This document shows positions 13,011 to 24,969 of a DNA stretch of 64,000 bases, piece after piece (within the stretch, counting starts at the first letter, position 1; the number at the start of each line of letters is the position of its first letter). Made by a program: the position numbers and the translations under genes. The notes under the pieces were generated by a model. It saw only the letters and a list, made by a program, of their open reading frames with translations, was not told where the DNA came from and did no database searches. This stretch comes from Caprella mutica (lineage: Eukaryota; Arthropoda; Malacostraca; Amphipoda; Caprellidae): positions 124,001 through 188,000 of the forward strand of contig CANNZV010001040.1 in the NCBI GenBank assembly GCA_947561585.1, given 5' to 3'.

Positions 13011-13678
13011 ATGAAGGCAATGAAGGCAGAGAAGGCAATGAAGGCAATGAAGGCAGAGAAGGCAGTTAAGGCAATGAAGGCAATGAAGGCAGAGAAGGCA
13101 ATGAAGGCAATGAAGGCAGAGAAGGCAGTTAAGGCAATGAAGGCAATGAAGGCAGTGAAGGCAATGAAGACAATGAAGGCAGTGAAGGCAATGAAGGCAA
13201 TGAAGGTAGTGAAGGCAGAGAAGGCAATGAAGGCAGTGAAGGCAATGAAGACAATGAAGGCAGTGAAGGCAATGAAGGCAATGAAGACAATGAATACAGT
13301 GAAGGCAGAGAAGGCAATGAAGACAATGAAGACAGTGAAGGCTGTGAAGGCAGTGAAGGCAATGAAGGCAATTAAGGCAGTGAAAGCAATTAAGGCAATT
13401 AAGGCAGTGAAGGCAATGAAGGCTGTGAAGGCAGTGAAGGCAATGAGGACAATGAAGACTGTGAAGGCAGTGAAGGCAGTGAATGCAGTGAAGGCAGTGA
13501 AGGCAATGAAGGCAATTAAGGCAGTGAAGGCAATGAGGACAATGAAGGCTGTGAAGGTAGTGAAGGCAGTGAAGGCAGTGAAGGCAATGAGGACAATGAA
13601 GGCTGTGAAGGCAGTGAAGGCAGTGAAGGCAATGAGGACAATGAAGGCTGTGAAGGCAGTGAAGGCAGTGAAGGCAAT
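13011..13678. repeat. 9-bp minisatellite (atgaaggca), about 74 copies
   Basis: The unit alternates atgaaggca, gtgaaggca, gagaaggca and ttaaggcaa. A 54-base higher-order block containing gaggacaatgaaggctgtg appears about four times at 13440-13660. Because 9 is divisible by 3, frames are open on both strands (MKAMKA-like on plus, LHCLHC-like on minus). Low complexity in every frame argues against coding. Confidence 0.95.
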
Positions 13679-14117
13679 AAAGCACCATTTTTTTTACCTT
13701 TTCTAAAACATTTTTTTAAGAAATGAAATTCAAGTATTTGAATAAATGCTGTTTTCAATTTCAAAAAAATATTATTGTTTGATTTAAATTATTAATTTAT
13801 TAATAAAATACTAAACAAATATGGCAATTATTATTAGAATAACATTTTTAGAGATTTATGCTTTTTGTGTCACAAACCTTTATTAGTTTTCTTTTGTTAT
13901 AGTGTATTTTGAACAAAATAGGTACAAAATTAAATTCTTCGTAAAAATGATTCGCTTCAAAGTAGATTCGTTTATTTTTTGAAGATCTCCTCAAGTTAAT
14001 TTCCAATCAGGATTTTCTTTGTATTTCTTGGCAACTAGTTTACACTCCGTCAAAAATGCGAGTTTATTTTCAGTCTCAGTTTGTAATTGAATGAAGTTTG
14101 CCTCTAGAAGAAACGAT
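13679..14117. other. Unique AT-rich spacer
   Basis: No exon-like frame and no inverted repeat were seen. It separates the 9-bp and 10-bp arrays. Confidence 0.5.
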
Positions 14118-14576
14118 GAGGTGAGTTACGGTGAGTAATGGTGAGTTAAGGTGAGTTATGGTGAGTTATAGTGAGCTTTAGTGAGTTATGGTGAGTTAAG
14201 GTGAGTTAAAGTGAGTTAAAGTGAGTAATAGTGAGTTATGGTGAGTTATAGGGAGTTACGGTGAGTTACGGTGAGTTACGGTGAGTTAGGGTGAGTTATG
14301 GTGAGTTACGGTGTGTTAGGACGTAAGTTATAGTGAGTTAGGGTGAGTTAGGGTGAGTTAGGGTGAGTTATGGTGAGTTATGGTGAGTTATGGTGAGTTA
14401 TGGTGAGTTATGGTGAGTTAGGGTGAGTTATGGTAAGTTATGTTGAGTTATGGTGATATACAGTGAGTTTTGGTGAGTTAGGGTGTATCACGGTGAGTTA
14501 GGGGTGAGTTAGAGGGAGTTATGGTGAGTTATGATGAGTTATGGTGAATTATGGCGAGTTACAGTGAGGTATGGTA
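14118..14576. repeat. 10-bp minisatellite (gtgagttatg), about 45 copies
   Basis: The unit gtgagttatg has frequent substitutions at its last two bases (acg, agg, aaa, ata). Several adjacent units read gtgagttaggg, giving stretches containing TTAGGG. These have the 10-base period and are not telomeric. The 3400-4892 array shares the word gtgagtta, but the period differs. Confidence 0.92.
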
Positions 14577-14666
14577 ATGCGTACTCTCTATCACTGCAGT
14601 ATATCAATATTAGGTACTTCACAATGAAGTGTAATGTATTATATTTAATGTTGTCTAATGATCGTT

Positions 14667-15127
14667 ATTACCTTCGCAGAATGCGGGAAGGTCATATTTT
14701 CATCGGAATTTATTTATCATTTTGTTATTCGCTTAACTGAAAAAGTATTGAACCATATTGCATGAAACTTAGTGGGACGATTGGTCAATATACAGGAACC
14801 ATTTTGTTAGATTTTGGGAGCGATCGAGTCAAAGGTCAAAAATAAAGGTCAAGGCCATTTGTAACTCAAAGAGTATTCAACCAAATTGTTTGAAATTTGA
14901 TGGTACAATTGGTCAATGACCAGGAACCATCTGGTAGAATATTAGGAGCGATCTGGTCAAAGGTCAAGGTCATTTATAACTCAATAACTCATAAAGTATT
15001 GAACCATATTGCATGAAACTTATGGGACGATTGGTTATTATCCAGTTAGCAGTTTATTTAATTTTGGAAGAGAACGGGTCAAAATGGAGGCGAAGGTATG
15101 CGCTCTACCGAGTGCACATAATCTAGT
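14667..15127 (+). repeat. Dispersed repeat copy A, rich in AGGTCA-type motifs
   Basis: It starts with a short hairpin, accttcgcagaatgcgggaaggt in outline (accttcgc and its near inverse). Two internally similar segments follow, containing ataactcaaaaagtattg, tgggacgattggtca and ggtcaaaggtcaagg. The right end reads gcgctctaccgagtgcac, then ataatctagtt. Other copies lie at 19313-20219 (reverse), 20867-21120, 34318-34676 (reverse) and 51611-52145. The element type is uncertain. The 5' hairpin and the CTAGT-like 3' end after a small hairpin would fit a Helitron-like element. Confidence 0.8.
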
Positions 15128-15218
15128 TTTAGAATATTATTACAGGAAATGAGGCAGAAAATACATCATCAGACTTCGAGATTTTACTTAAAAAGATATT
15201 AATTATGTCTAAACACCT

Positions 15219-17396
15219 ATTGTTATTGTTATTGTTATTGTTATTGTTATCAGACCTATTGTTATCAGACCTATTGTTATCAGACCTATTGTTATCAGAC
15301 CTATTGTTATTGTTATTGTTATCAGACCTATTGTTATCAGACCTATTGTTATTGTTATTGTTATCAGACCTATTGTTATCAGACCTATTGTTATCAGACC
15401 TATTGTTATCAGACCTATTGTTATTGTTATCAGACCTATTGTTATTGTTATCAGACCTATTGTTATCAGACCTATTGTTATTGTTATCAGACCTATTGTT
15501 ATCAGACCTATTGTTATTGTTATTGTTATCAGACCTATTGTTATCAGACCTATTGTTATCAGACCTATTGTTATCAGACCTATTGTTATTGTTATCAGAC
15601 CTATTGTTATTGTTATTGTTATCAGACCTATTGTTATCAGACCTATTGTTATCAGACCTATTGTTATCAGACCTATTGTTATTGTTATCAGACCTATTGT
15701 TAATGTTATCATACCTATTGTTATCAGACCTATTGTTATCAGACCTATTGTTATCAGACCTATTGTTATCAGACCTATTGTTATTGTTATCAGACCTATT
15801 GTTATCAGACCTATTGTTATTGTTATCAGACCTATTGTTATCAGACCTATTGTTATTGTTATCAGACCTATTGTTATCAGACCTATTGTTATCAGACCTA
15901 TTGTTATCAGACCTATTGTTATCAGACCTATTGTTATCAGACCTATTGTTATCAGACCTATTGTTATTGTTATTGTTATCAGACCTATTGTTATTGTTAT
16001 TGTTATCAGACCTATTGTTATCAGACCTATTGTTATTGTTATCAGACCTATTGTTATCAGACCTATTGTTATCAGACCTATTATTATCAGACCTATTGTT
16101 ATCAGACCTATTGTTATCAGACCTATTGTTATTGTTATTGTTATCAGACCTATTGTTATTGTTATTGTTATCAGACCTATTGTTATTGTTATCAGACCTA
16201 TTGTTATCAGACCTATTGTTATCAGACCTATTGTTATCAGACCTATTGTTATCAGACCTATTATTATCAGACCTATTGTTATCAGACCTATTGTTATCAG
16301 ACCTATTGTTATTGTTATTGTTATCAGACCTATTGTTATTGTTATTGTTATCAGACCTATTGTTATCAGACCTATTGTTATTGTTATTAGACCTATTGTT
16401 ATCAGACCTATTGTTATCAGACCTATTGTTATTGTTATTGTTATCAGACCTATTGTTATCAGACTTATTGTTATTGTTATTGTTATCAGACCTATTGATA
16501 TCAGACCTATTGTTATCAGACCTATTGTTATCAGACCTATTGTTATTGTTATTGTTATCAGACCTATTGTTATCAGACCTATTGTTATCAGACCTATTGT
16601 TATCAGACCTATTGTTATCAGACCTATTGTTATCAGACCTATTGTTATCAGACCTATTGTTATTGTTATTGTTATCAGACCTATTGTTATCAGACCTATT
16701 GTTATTGTTATTGTTATCAGACCTATTGTTATTGTTATTGTTATCAGACCTATTGTTATTGTTATTGTTATCAGACCTATTGTTATCAGACCTATTGTTA
16801 TCAGACCTATTGTTATCAGACCTATTGTTATCAGACCTATTGTTACCAGACCTATTGTTATTGTTATCAGACCTATTGTTATCAGACCTATTGTTATTGT
16901 TATTGTTATCAGACCTATTGTTATTGTTATTGTTATCAGACCTATTGTTATTGTTATTGTTATCAGACCTATTGTTATTGTTATTGTTATCAGACCTATT
17001 GTTATCAGACCTATTGTTATCAAACCTATTGTTATCAGACTTATTGTTATTGTTATTGTTATCAGACCTATTGATATCAGACCTATTGTTATCAGACCTA
17101 TTGTTATTGTTATTGTTATCAGACCTATTGTTATCAGACCTATTGTTATCAGACCTATTGTTATCAGACCTATTGTTATCAGACCTATTGTTATCAGACC
17201 TATTGTTATCAGACCTATTGTTATCAGACCTATTGTTATTGTTATTGTTATCAGACCTATTGTTATCAGACCTATTGTTATTGTTATTGTTCTCAGACCT
17301 ATTGTTATCAGACCTATTGTTATCAGACCTATTGTTATCAGACCTATTGTTATCAGACCTATTGTTATTGTTATTGTTCTCAGACCTATTGTTACC
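15219..17396. repeat. 2.2-kb array mixing a 6-bp (ttgtta) and a 15-bp (ttgttatcagaccta) unit
   Basis: The array is a string of 15-base units separated by zero, one or two extra 6-base units. Rare variants (ttattatc, gacttatt, ttgatatc, ttaccaga) act as markers. The 16081-16200 and 16261-16360 segments share ttattatc and the following pattern at an offset of 180 bases. The gacttattg...ttgatatc pair at 16461 recurs at 17037, an offset of 576. Both units are multiples of three, so three frames stay open for over 700 codons. The translations are low complexity and I do not call a gene. Confidence 0.95.
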
Positions 17397-18714
17397 AGGT
17401 TCAAATAAATGCCGTTCTTGTCTTTTTTTCTCTCTCTTCAATTCCTAATTAATTATCGCTCTTAGAAATTCATGTAAACAACGTAATCCCATTCTAAAAT
17501 TAGAAGCAAACACCTAAAAGAATTCATTTAACTTATCCTATTATAAAATTCCTGTTCACTTCTAATCAAGACCAGACGTCTGAAGACCCCCTCCTCCCTC
17601 TCCCTCCCCACCTCCCCACCCCCCGTCAAGACAAAACAAAACAATTTAGAAAAACAGAAGAAAAAAAGACAGAAAATCTTTTTCTCAGGGAATGTTAATG
17701 TTGCTCAAAAAACTTCTAATGAGTTAAGAGGAAGCAAAGCTCAACTCATTTGTTAACATTGAGCAAAGTAATGACTTGCATCTTTGACTCTAAATACTAA
17801 ACAGGGGACAGCTTCTAGGTCTTCTTCGTTAGAGGTTTTACGTATCTTCTTGGAAACTAAGAATTTTTCATATAATCTGAGTCAAGAAATATTTTTGTTG
17901 TACAATTTTTCATTTTTTGAATTATTATCATATAAATTATTGTACTATTTTAGTTTGTCAAAGTCTCCATACTCATATTACTGTATTAATTTCTATACTA
18001 ATTATTGAATTAATTGAATAAAAGATATAAACATAGTGTAATTATATTTATCACGGAGATTTAATTTATCTAAAATATTATATTTTGTTAAACCACATTT
18101 TTGAGGGATTAGAATATAATCAGAGAAATCCAAAATGAGCACAAATTAAAGAATATTTCTGGATCTTTTTCTTAATTAGAATGAAAAGAACTGTCAGAAA
18201 TTCATCAAGAAATCCTGGAATGTATAATTCCGAGCCTGGAATGGTAAAAATAATGTCACGATTTGGATTAGATTATCTAGCAGAGAAGTTCTAATTACTT
18301 TTATGTTATTTTATCTTCATCCTACAGTGAATTATCCAATGATTTAATAATACCAATAGGTTTATATAGAATGGCAATACTACCCCAATATATATTCTCT
18401 ATAACTCATTACGGTATTTAATTGGAGAGCAGATTGCACCAGCCACCATTTCAAACCTGGCATCAATCGTAACCAATTGGATATAGAAATTGCTTAATAT
18501 ACGGCAAATCTCTGATATTTGAATTGGTTGAAGTTAACGGCTTTTTACAAATCAAATTATCAAATAATATTGTATGGAAATGAGGTAAACAACTGATATT
18601 TTATTGATTCTAATGTGAGTATGATAATAATGTATTTAATACATAATTATGAACAATTAAGGTACAGGCAGAGATAAACATATGTAGTGATTTTTACACA
18701 CTCAAAGAAACCAA
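17397..18714. other. Unique DNA with a pyrimidine tract at 17584-17627
   Basis: No exon was recognised. The segment 17584-17627 is almost pure C/T with several runs of four to six C. The minus strand could in principle form a G-quadruplex, and the duplex a triplex-type structure. The rest is AT-rich. Confidence 0.5.
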
Positions 18715-19100
18715 GTAAAACTCATCTGTAAATCCCAGTAAAACCCAGAAGAACTCAGAAGAAAACATTAAAACCCAGTAAAACTCACATGTAAATCCCC
18801 CCAAAAAAACTCATTAGAATCCAATAAAACCAAAATGAACTCAGTAAAACTCAGAATAACTCAGTGAAACTCAGAAGAACTCTGCATAACTCAGAAGAGC
18901 TCAATGAAATTCATAAGAGCAGAGTAAATCTCAGAATAACTCAGTGAGACTCAGAAGAACTCTGCATAACTCAGAAGAGCTCAATGAAACTCAGAAAATA
19001 TTTTAAAATTCATCTGTAAATTCCATTAAAAATCAAAAAATCTCAGTAAAATTCATCTGTAAACCCCAGTAAAACTCATAAGAACTCAGTAGAACTCATC
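18715..19100. repeat. Degenerate short repeat (aaactcagaagaactc-like)
   Basis: The words aactcag, agaactc, aactcatctgtaaa and cccagtaaaac recur at irregular 14- to 18-base spacing. A larger duplication of about 75 bases (ctcagaataactcagtga...) is visible at 18850 and 18925. The array is old and non-coding. Confidence 0.75.
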
Positions 19101-19312
19101 TGTTTTGATATGCACTTCAGGGTAATTTATTCAATTTGTGTAAGCGTATTTGAACAATATATGAGAAAAACAATTTGTGAAAATAAATGAATATATTGCA
19201 GGAGATGGAAATTTTTACCGTATTTACGATTTAGATATTCGAGAGCAATGTTGAAGAATAGGAAAAGTGCGTTTTTTTTAAATTAGATAGACTCAATGTG
19301 ATATTAATTAAA

Positions 19313-20219
19313 ACTAGATTATGTGCACTCAATGGAGCGCATACCTTTGCCACCGCTTATGAATGACCTCGACCATACAATACTACTTGAGTTATAAATG
19401 ACCTTGACCTCAAACTTTGCCCCATTCGCTCCCAAAATGTAATAAACTGCTAACTGGATAATAACCAATCGTCATACCAAGTTTCATACGATTTGGTTGA
19501 ACACTTTTTGAGTTATAAATGACCTTGACCTTTGACCGGAACACTCCAAATTCTCTACCAGATGGTTCATGGGCATTGACCAATCGTTCCACCTTGACCT
19601 TGATCTTTGACCTTTGACCCGATCACTGCCAAAATTTAACCAAATAGTTCTTGGAAGATGTTGACTAATCGTACCGCCAAGTTTCATACAATTTGGTTGA
19701 ATACTTTTTGAGTTATAAATGACCTTGACCTTTGACCGGAACACTCCAAAAATTCGACCAGCAGGATCCTGGGACATTGACCAATCGTCTCACTAAAATT
19801 TAGGTCATTTGATCTAATCCTTATTGAGTACACGAATAACAAGATGATAAATAAGTAAATAAACTAGATTACATGCACTCGGTAAAGTGCATACCTTCAC
19901 CGCCGCTTTGACCCATTCTTGCCCAAAATCTAATAAAATGGTAACTGGATAATGACCAATAATAATCGTCCCACCAAATTTCATGCAATTTGGTTGAATA
20001 CTGTTTAAATTATTTGAGTTATAAATGACTTTGACCTTGACCTTTTTCGGATCGTTCACTAAATTCTTCCAGATGGTTCCTGAACAATGAAGAATTGTTC
20101 CACCAAATTTTAGGCAATTGGATTGAATACTTTTTGAGTTATGCAAGTAACAAGATGATAACTAAATAAATAAATGAATGTCGGATAAAATATAACCTTT
20201 CGCAAATTTGCGAAGGTAA
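19313..20219 (-). repeat. Two head-to-tail reverse copies (B1, B2) of the AGGTCA-rich dispersed repeat
   Basis: B1 starts at 19313 and B2 at about 19861. Both begin with the inverse of the family's right end (aactagatta, then gcactc, then gcatacctt). B2 ends at 20219 with the hairpin aacctttcgcaaatttgcga. B1 lacks this hairpin, so B2 appears joined to or inserted at the end of a truncated B1. Both contain the inverse motif tgaccttgacctttgacc several times. Confidence 0.82.
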
Positions 20220-20328
20220 CTAACAGTTTGATTAGCTTTACTAATGATAAATTAACAAAAATAATCATGATCATCTTTTTAAATCACAGAATATTGGTTA
20301 CCAAATTGACATCCTTTATATCATATTA

Positions 20329-20605
20329 ACCTCCCTCTAGTCATAACTCAGTGTATTAACCTCCCTCTAGTCATAACTCAGAGTTATTAACCTCCCTCTA
20401 GTCATACCTCAATGTTATTAACCTCTCTAGTCATAACTCAGTGTTATTAACCTCCCTCTAGTCATAGCTCAGTGTTATTAACCTCCCTCTAGTCATAACT
20501 CAGAGTTATTAACCTCCCTCTAGTCATAACTCAGTGTTATTAACCTCCCTCTAGTCATAACTCAATGTAATTAACCTCTCTCTAGCCATAACTCAATGTA
20601 ATTAA
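20329..20605. repeat. About 31-bp tandem repeat, nine copies
   Basis: The unit contains ttaacctccctctagtcata followed by actcagtgtta. Copies differ by single bases (gagtta, acctca, gccata). One copy has lost a few bases (acctctctag). Confidence 0.93.
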
Positions 20606-20866
20606 CCTCCATCAACTCACGCTTCATCAAGCTGGTGATTGGTAGTTTATTCATCACTTAATTTACTAACATTGACCCTTTATTAGGTTCAAGTGACTCA
20701 ATTATTTAGGTTTGTCACATTAATAGGTTCTTGACGAAGTAATTCCATCAGTGAAGATTGTCTCGGCTTAAACCAGATTATTTAACAATGAGATTTTAAT
20801 GCAATTTTAGCCAATCGCAAGTGAATTATGGTTAAACTGCTTTTGGAATACAAATTAAGTATCCTC

Positions 20867-21120
20867 TTTACCTTCGCAAAATTGGGGAAGGTCATGTTTT
20901 GATTGGTATTTATTTATTTGTAATCTTGTTATCATAAATTAATGGTAATCTTGCTAATCGCATAACTCAAAAAGAATTCAACCAAACTGTCTGAATTTTG
21001 GGGGGAAGATTGGTTATTAGCCAGGGACCATCTGATTAGATTTTTGGAGAGATCGTGTCATGAAAAAGTCAAATGAACAAAAAAATGACACAGCGTAAAT
21101 TTTATGTGCTATACGAATGT
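20867..21120 (+). repeat. Truncated copy C of the AGGTCA-rich dispersed repeat
   Basis: It begins with the family hairpin (accttcgcaaaattggggaa) and the conserved ataactcaaaaagaattcaa segment. It loses most of the middle and ends near a degenerate right end (gtgctatacgaatgtcc). The AGGTCA motifs are largely gone in this copy. Confidence 0.7.
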
Positions 21121-21303
21121 CCGTTCTAATTATATATGCCCTTCATTTTTTTCAAATGAAGAACAATCAACTTGTTATTAAAACATAAAATTTTACATTG
21201 CAAGACATAAGTTAGTACAGTTCGTCAGTGTATTTTACATATTTTGTGTATTGTATATATCTACATTATATACTTTGATTTAGATTACCTACCATGTGAG
21301 AAT

Positions 21304-21373
21304 GTTAAAGTGGGCCATAGAAGATAAAGTGGTTTCCCCTGATAATCTTCTTTGGCCCACCATAACTTTCTTG
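21304..21373. repeat. Imperfect hairpin block
   Basis: The left arm gttaaagtgggccatagaag and the right arm ttctttggcccaccataac are imperfect inverses around a loop of about 25 bases. The same two arm words appear at 1287-1343. This suggests two copies of a small inverted-repeat element. Confidence 0.55.
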
Positions 21374-21692
21374 ATATCAAAGGCAGTACTCAATCTACCC
21401 AAAGAACTTCAGCAAACTCCTCCTCCTTTAACTTGCCCCTATTAACATTTTGATGAGTTTTTCAGGAGTTCTTCAGAGAATACAGAGTTTGTATTGGAGA
21501 CTTTTTGTGCAACGTTTAAAAGGTGGGAGTTATTAACCTTTGGCTTGGCAAGAACTAAGAAGAAAGAGGTGTAAAAACGCCAATTGAAAAATACAACCAC
21601 AGAGTCATATTTCATCTACATTCACTGTTCAAGTTACTTAGCAAATACTTCTACAATACTTTACTTTTCTAAAGTAAATATTCTTAGAAAAT

Positions 21693-21862
21693 AAGGATTC
21701 TTATCTTTATAATATTCTTAGAAAATAAGGATTTATTCCCGGATACTGAGAGAATATCTCAGGCAAGAAAGTTTTGTTCCTGTGATACTAAGAGAATATC
21801 ACAGGTATGAAGAACTTTTTCTTGGAATATTCCCTTAATATTCCAGGATTAAATCCTTATTG
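21693..21862. repeat. Cluster of three small hairpins inside a larger inverted repeat
   Basis: An outer pair, ataaggatttattcc near 21738 and ggattaaatccttat near 21846, encloses three palindromes. They are ctgagagaatatctcag (about 21758), ctgtgatactaagagaatatcacag in outline (about 21780) and ttggaatattcccttaatattcc (about 21824). A second copy of the left arm, ttcttagaaaataaggatt, precedes at 21681. There is no coding frame of note. It probably derives from a fold-back element. Confidence 0.65.
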
Positions 21863-22239
21863 CATAGGTTACATATTAATAAAAGAATCACATATAGAAA
21901 GGAAAAGTCTACAAAAAACAGAAATCAAATTTTATCTATTTTCATTTAATACAAATCATTGGGCTTATGTTTCTTCACATTCATACTTTGGGTAAGTTAA
22001 CAAATGATTTAATACATTAACTAACTAGAAATTGATAACTAACATCATAGTAATATGTAAATTAATTACTTCCCATTACATTAAAGGACACTCTGATGAA
22101 TAATGCAAACTATTTAGTCTTAGGCAAAGGAACCCTCCTTTAGGAAGAATGATGCGGTACATGGAAAAATCTCAAAATTGTATCATTTTTTATTCATTTC
22201 ATAAATAGGTACCTATTAACCTTATAAATGATTGTACAA

Positions 22240-22960
22240 GAAATCAGAACTCTAGAGTGTGCCTGTGTGACGCTCTGCCCTTGGGGAGAAGGGGGAAGGG
22301 GGTAACTCGTTTTCTATGGGTCTAATCAAAAAAATGCCTTGAGCAAAAAACGATAGGGAATTCAGTTTTACATATAGGTACGAAGTTTCAGAGCCGTAGC
22401 TTCATTTTTAAGTTTTTTTTTCAAAAACCATGGTCAGTCCCCCAATAACTTTGAATGCCATTTGGAGACACTTCAAGATGCTACAAATTTTTTGTATTCA
22501 AAAGTATAGAACTATTTTTTGGTTGAAGCTATGGAAGTGCAGTTTTTTACATTTCATTCTTCAAGAAATTTTCTACAAAACGCTGACAGCCGATTTTTAA
22601 TTTTTAATTTTTTTCGAAATATAAAATTTTGAATTTTTTTTTAATGTTTTTTTTCGGAAAAAAATTGATTTTTTTCGAAAACTAATACGGACGAATGCAA
22701 AAAAAACCCAAAGCCGTAGCTTCAAAATTGTCGGAGTTCTACACTTTCAAAAAACGATTGGAAATTCGTTCGAATTTTGGACAACTCATTTTCTATGCGT
22801 CCAATCGAAAAAATGTCATTTACAAAAATGTCTTAGAATTCAATTTTATAAATACGTACAAAGTTTCATAAGCATAACTTCATTAATAACTTTTTTCTGA
22901 AATCTATGTACGGTCTCCTTAAAATGTAAGACACGTGTAATGAATTTGTAAATCCAACTA
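22240..22960. repeat. Unclassified repeat with two internally similar halves
   Basis: The segments 22303-22440 and 22780-22915 share a series of words in the same order: aactcgttttctatg/aactcattttctatg, then tctaatc/tccaatc plus gaaaaaatg, then aattcagttttac/aattcaattttat, then acgaagtttca/acaaagtttca, and finally a tgg-tcag-cc/acggtctcc-like end. The middle is A/T-homopolymer rich. The layout suggests a diverged internal duplication of one element. I do not recognise the family. Confidence 0.5.
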
Positions 22961-23207
22961 TTTTTAATCTTTAGTTAACCCGTAACTTATGTTTTCCGAG
23001 AAATTCAACATTCATGCATCTCGTCAATGTTTTTCTTTTATCGCCACATTTCACAGGAGGAGTTACCAAAACAATCCCAACAGTTGCAACTTGTTTACTT
23101 TTTAGAAGAAACTTTCAATGAAATTCTACACGTGATGACTAATTCTGTGAAGAAAATAACAAATGCAGAAACATTGGAAAAGTAGTTCACTAATTTAGGT
23201 ATGAGTT

Positions 23208-23590
23208 TAAATGTTGTCCCAATATTGCCAATGTTGTCCCAATATTGCCAATGCTGTCCCAATATTGCCAATGCTGTCCCAATATTGTCAATGTTGTCCC
23301 AATATTGCCAATGTTGTCCAAATGTTGCCAATGTTGTCTCAATGTTGCCAATGCTGTCCCAATATTGCCAATGTTGTCCGAATGTTGCCAATGCTGTCCC
23401 AATATTGCCAATGTTGTCCCAATATTGCCAATGTTGTCCAAATGTTGCCAATGTTGTCCCAATATTGCCAATGTTGTCCCAATATTGCCAATGTTGTCCC
23501 ATATTGCAAATGTTATCCCAATATTGCAAATGTTATCCCAATGTTGCCAATGTTGTCCCAATGTTGCCAATTTTGTCCCAATGTTGGCCC
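23208..23590. repeat. 21-bp minisatellite (caatattgccaatgttgtccc), about 18 copies
   Basis: The 21-base unit varies mainly at atattg/atgttg, gttgtc/gctgtc and tccc/tcca. The period is exactly seven codons, so all three plus frames and two minus frames are open across the array. They share the same periodic, low-complexity character. No gene is called. Confidence 0.95.
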
Positions 23591-24097
23591 AAGAAAAATT
23601 CCTTGCTGTGAATGTTGTATTAGGTCTGAATAATACGATCGAAAAATAAATGGTGTAACAGTGTTAAGATGAGTTAAAGTCTATCAGTTAAATCATTATC
23701 TAAATGTATTTATGAACTGTTTTATATTCTAATATTCTACTTGAATAGTATACCAGTTGTATTTTGCAAATTCATATTCTCCATAAATTTCAAACGATTT
23801 ATCAAACTTAATGAATATTGAATTTTAATGGATATACTTGGAGACTGTGTAGTACGACATATAAAAAAATTTATTGTCCGTGACATAAAGCATTACAGTG
23901 CAACTCCTCTATAATGAAGTCCTGTATAGTGAATCATCTACATACAGAAACATATCCTGCCCGAAAAGATCCAGTGATATCATTGGAACGTACAAAACTG
24001 CTTGATAATTGCCTATTTTATTTATTTTTGTATTTTTCTCTGTCAAAGAGATTATCATTATAATTAGCACGAGTCCAGAGTAGTGAAGTAGCCTGTA

Positions 24098-24261
24098 CAT
24101 GGTAAGTTTTGAATTGTTGGTCAATACTACATCTTCAGTCATATAAGAAAAAACAATATAAAAATTGTTACTAATACACAGTGCTATCTAATACTTCTGC
24201 AAACCCGGGTTTGCAGAAGTATTAGATAGCACTGTGTATTAGTAACAATTTTTATATTGTT
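24098..24261. repeat. Perfect 110-bp palindrome (24152-24261) attached to one end of a gggtaagtt-family MITE
   Basis: Around the centre ccc|ggg (24206/24207) the two arms are exact inverses for 55 bases each (innermost gcaaacccgggtttgc). On the left the arm runs on into gtaagttttgaattgttgg (from 24103) and ttcagtcatataag, the recognisable end of the MITE family at 7166. The palindrome arms also match its interior (agatagcactgtgta). The right-hand end of a normal MITE is missing. It is either a natural fold-back rearrangement or an assembly artefact. Confidence 0.88.
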
Positions 24262-24969
24262 ATCAATAGCAGATACCAATTAAAAGAAAAGTTGAAAAGC
24301 AATTCATATTATTCTTTGTATTTTTTCTGAATTGATTAAAAATGTGAAGCCACTTAATTAAATATGATAATGTTTTAAATCTAATCACACAATTATTTTG
24401 TATCTAAATTTGTATCCAATAATTTTTTCTTCCCTGTGATATTACAGGTGATATTAGCTCCCAATGTACCTTAATTAACATCAGTTCTGTGTCTCTCTAA
24501 TTAATAACAACTAAGTAAATACTTACAAACAATTAACTGATTAATAAACTACTAATTTATTGCTAGGGAGGAAGCTTATCTGAAATTGAACTATAAAATG
24601 AGAAATTAACGATAACGGTATAGAATATAGTTTATTACGAAAATTATATGAATCTTTATGATTATTGTTATGCAAGACAATCTCCATTAGCATTATAATT
24701 ATTTAAATTATTTATTACTTTACTACAATAAATATTAATTTATTTTAATTTGAATCGGCTAACATAATACAGTATTCAGATAAAACATTGAATACGATAG
24801 AGTTAATTAAATAATGGCCGTAAAAACCGCAGACTTAGTAAGAGTTATAGTAATTATTGTTGAAGATAAATATAAATAAATATGAAGAAGAAATAAATGT
24901 TTAATCAATATTTTATTCATTGGAGCAAAAAGTAGAAGTACTGCAATTGTCAAAGGATTTCCTTTATGA

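Noticed and set aside
12939..13706. Open frames of about 250 codons (MKAMKA and LHCLHC types)
   Set aside because: They are produced by the 9-base array on both strands. There are no splice sites, no domain and no unique flanking coding sequence.
14118..14576. Telomere-like TTAGGG words
   Set aside because: They occur only as variants of a 10-base unit (gtgagttaggg) and not as a 5- or 6-base telomeric array.
15129..17448. Open frames of more than 700 codons on both strands
   Set aside because: They come from 6- and 15-base repeat units. All frames are equally open and the translations (asparagine-serine or leucine-serine-aspartate strings) are low complexity with no unique core.
23095..23649. 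Several overlapping 130-145 codon frames, some cysteine-rich
   Set aside because: They are a by-product of the 21-base array being open in nearly all frames. The cysteines come from the repeat unit.
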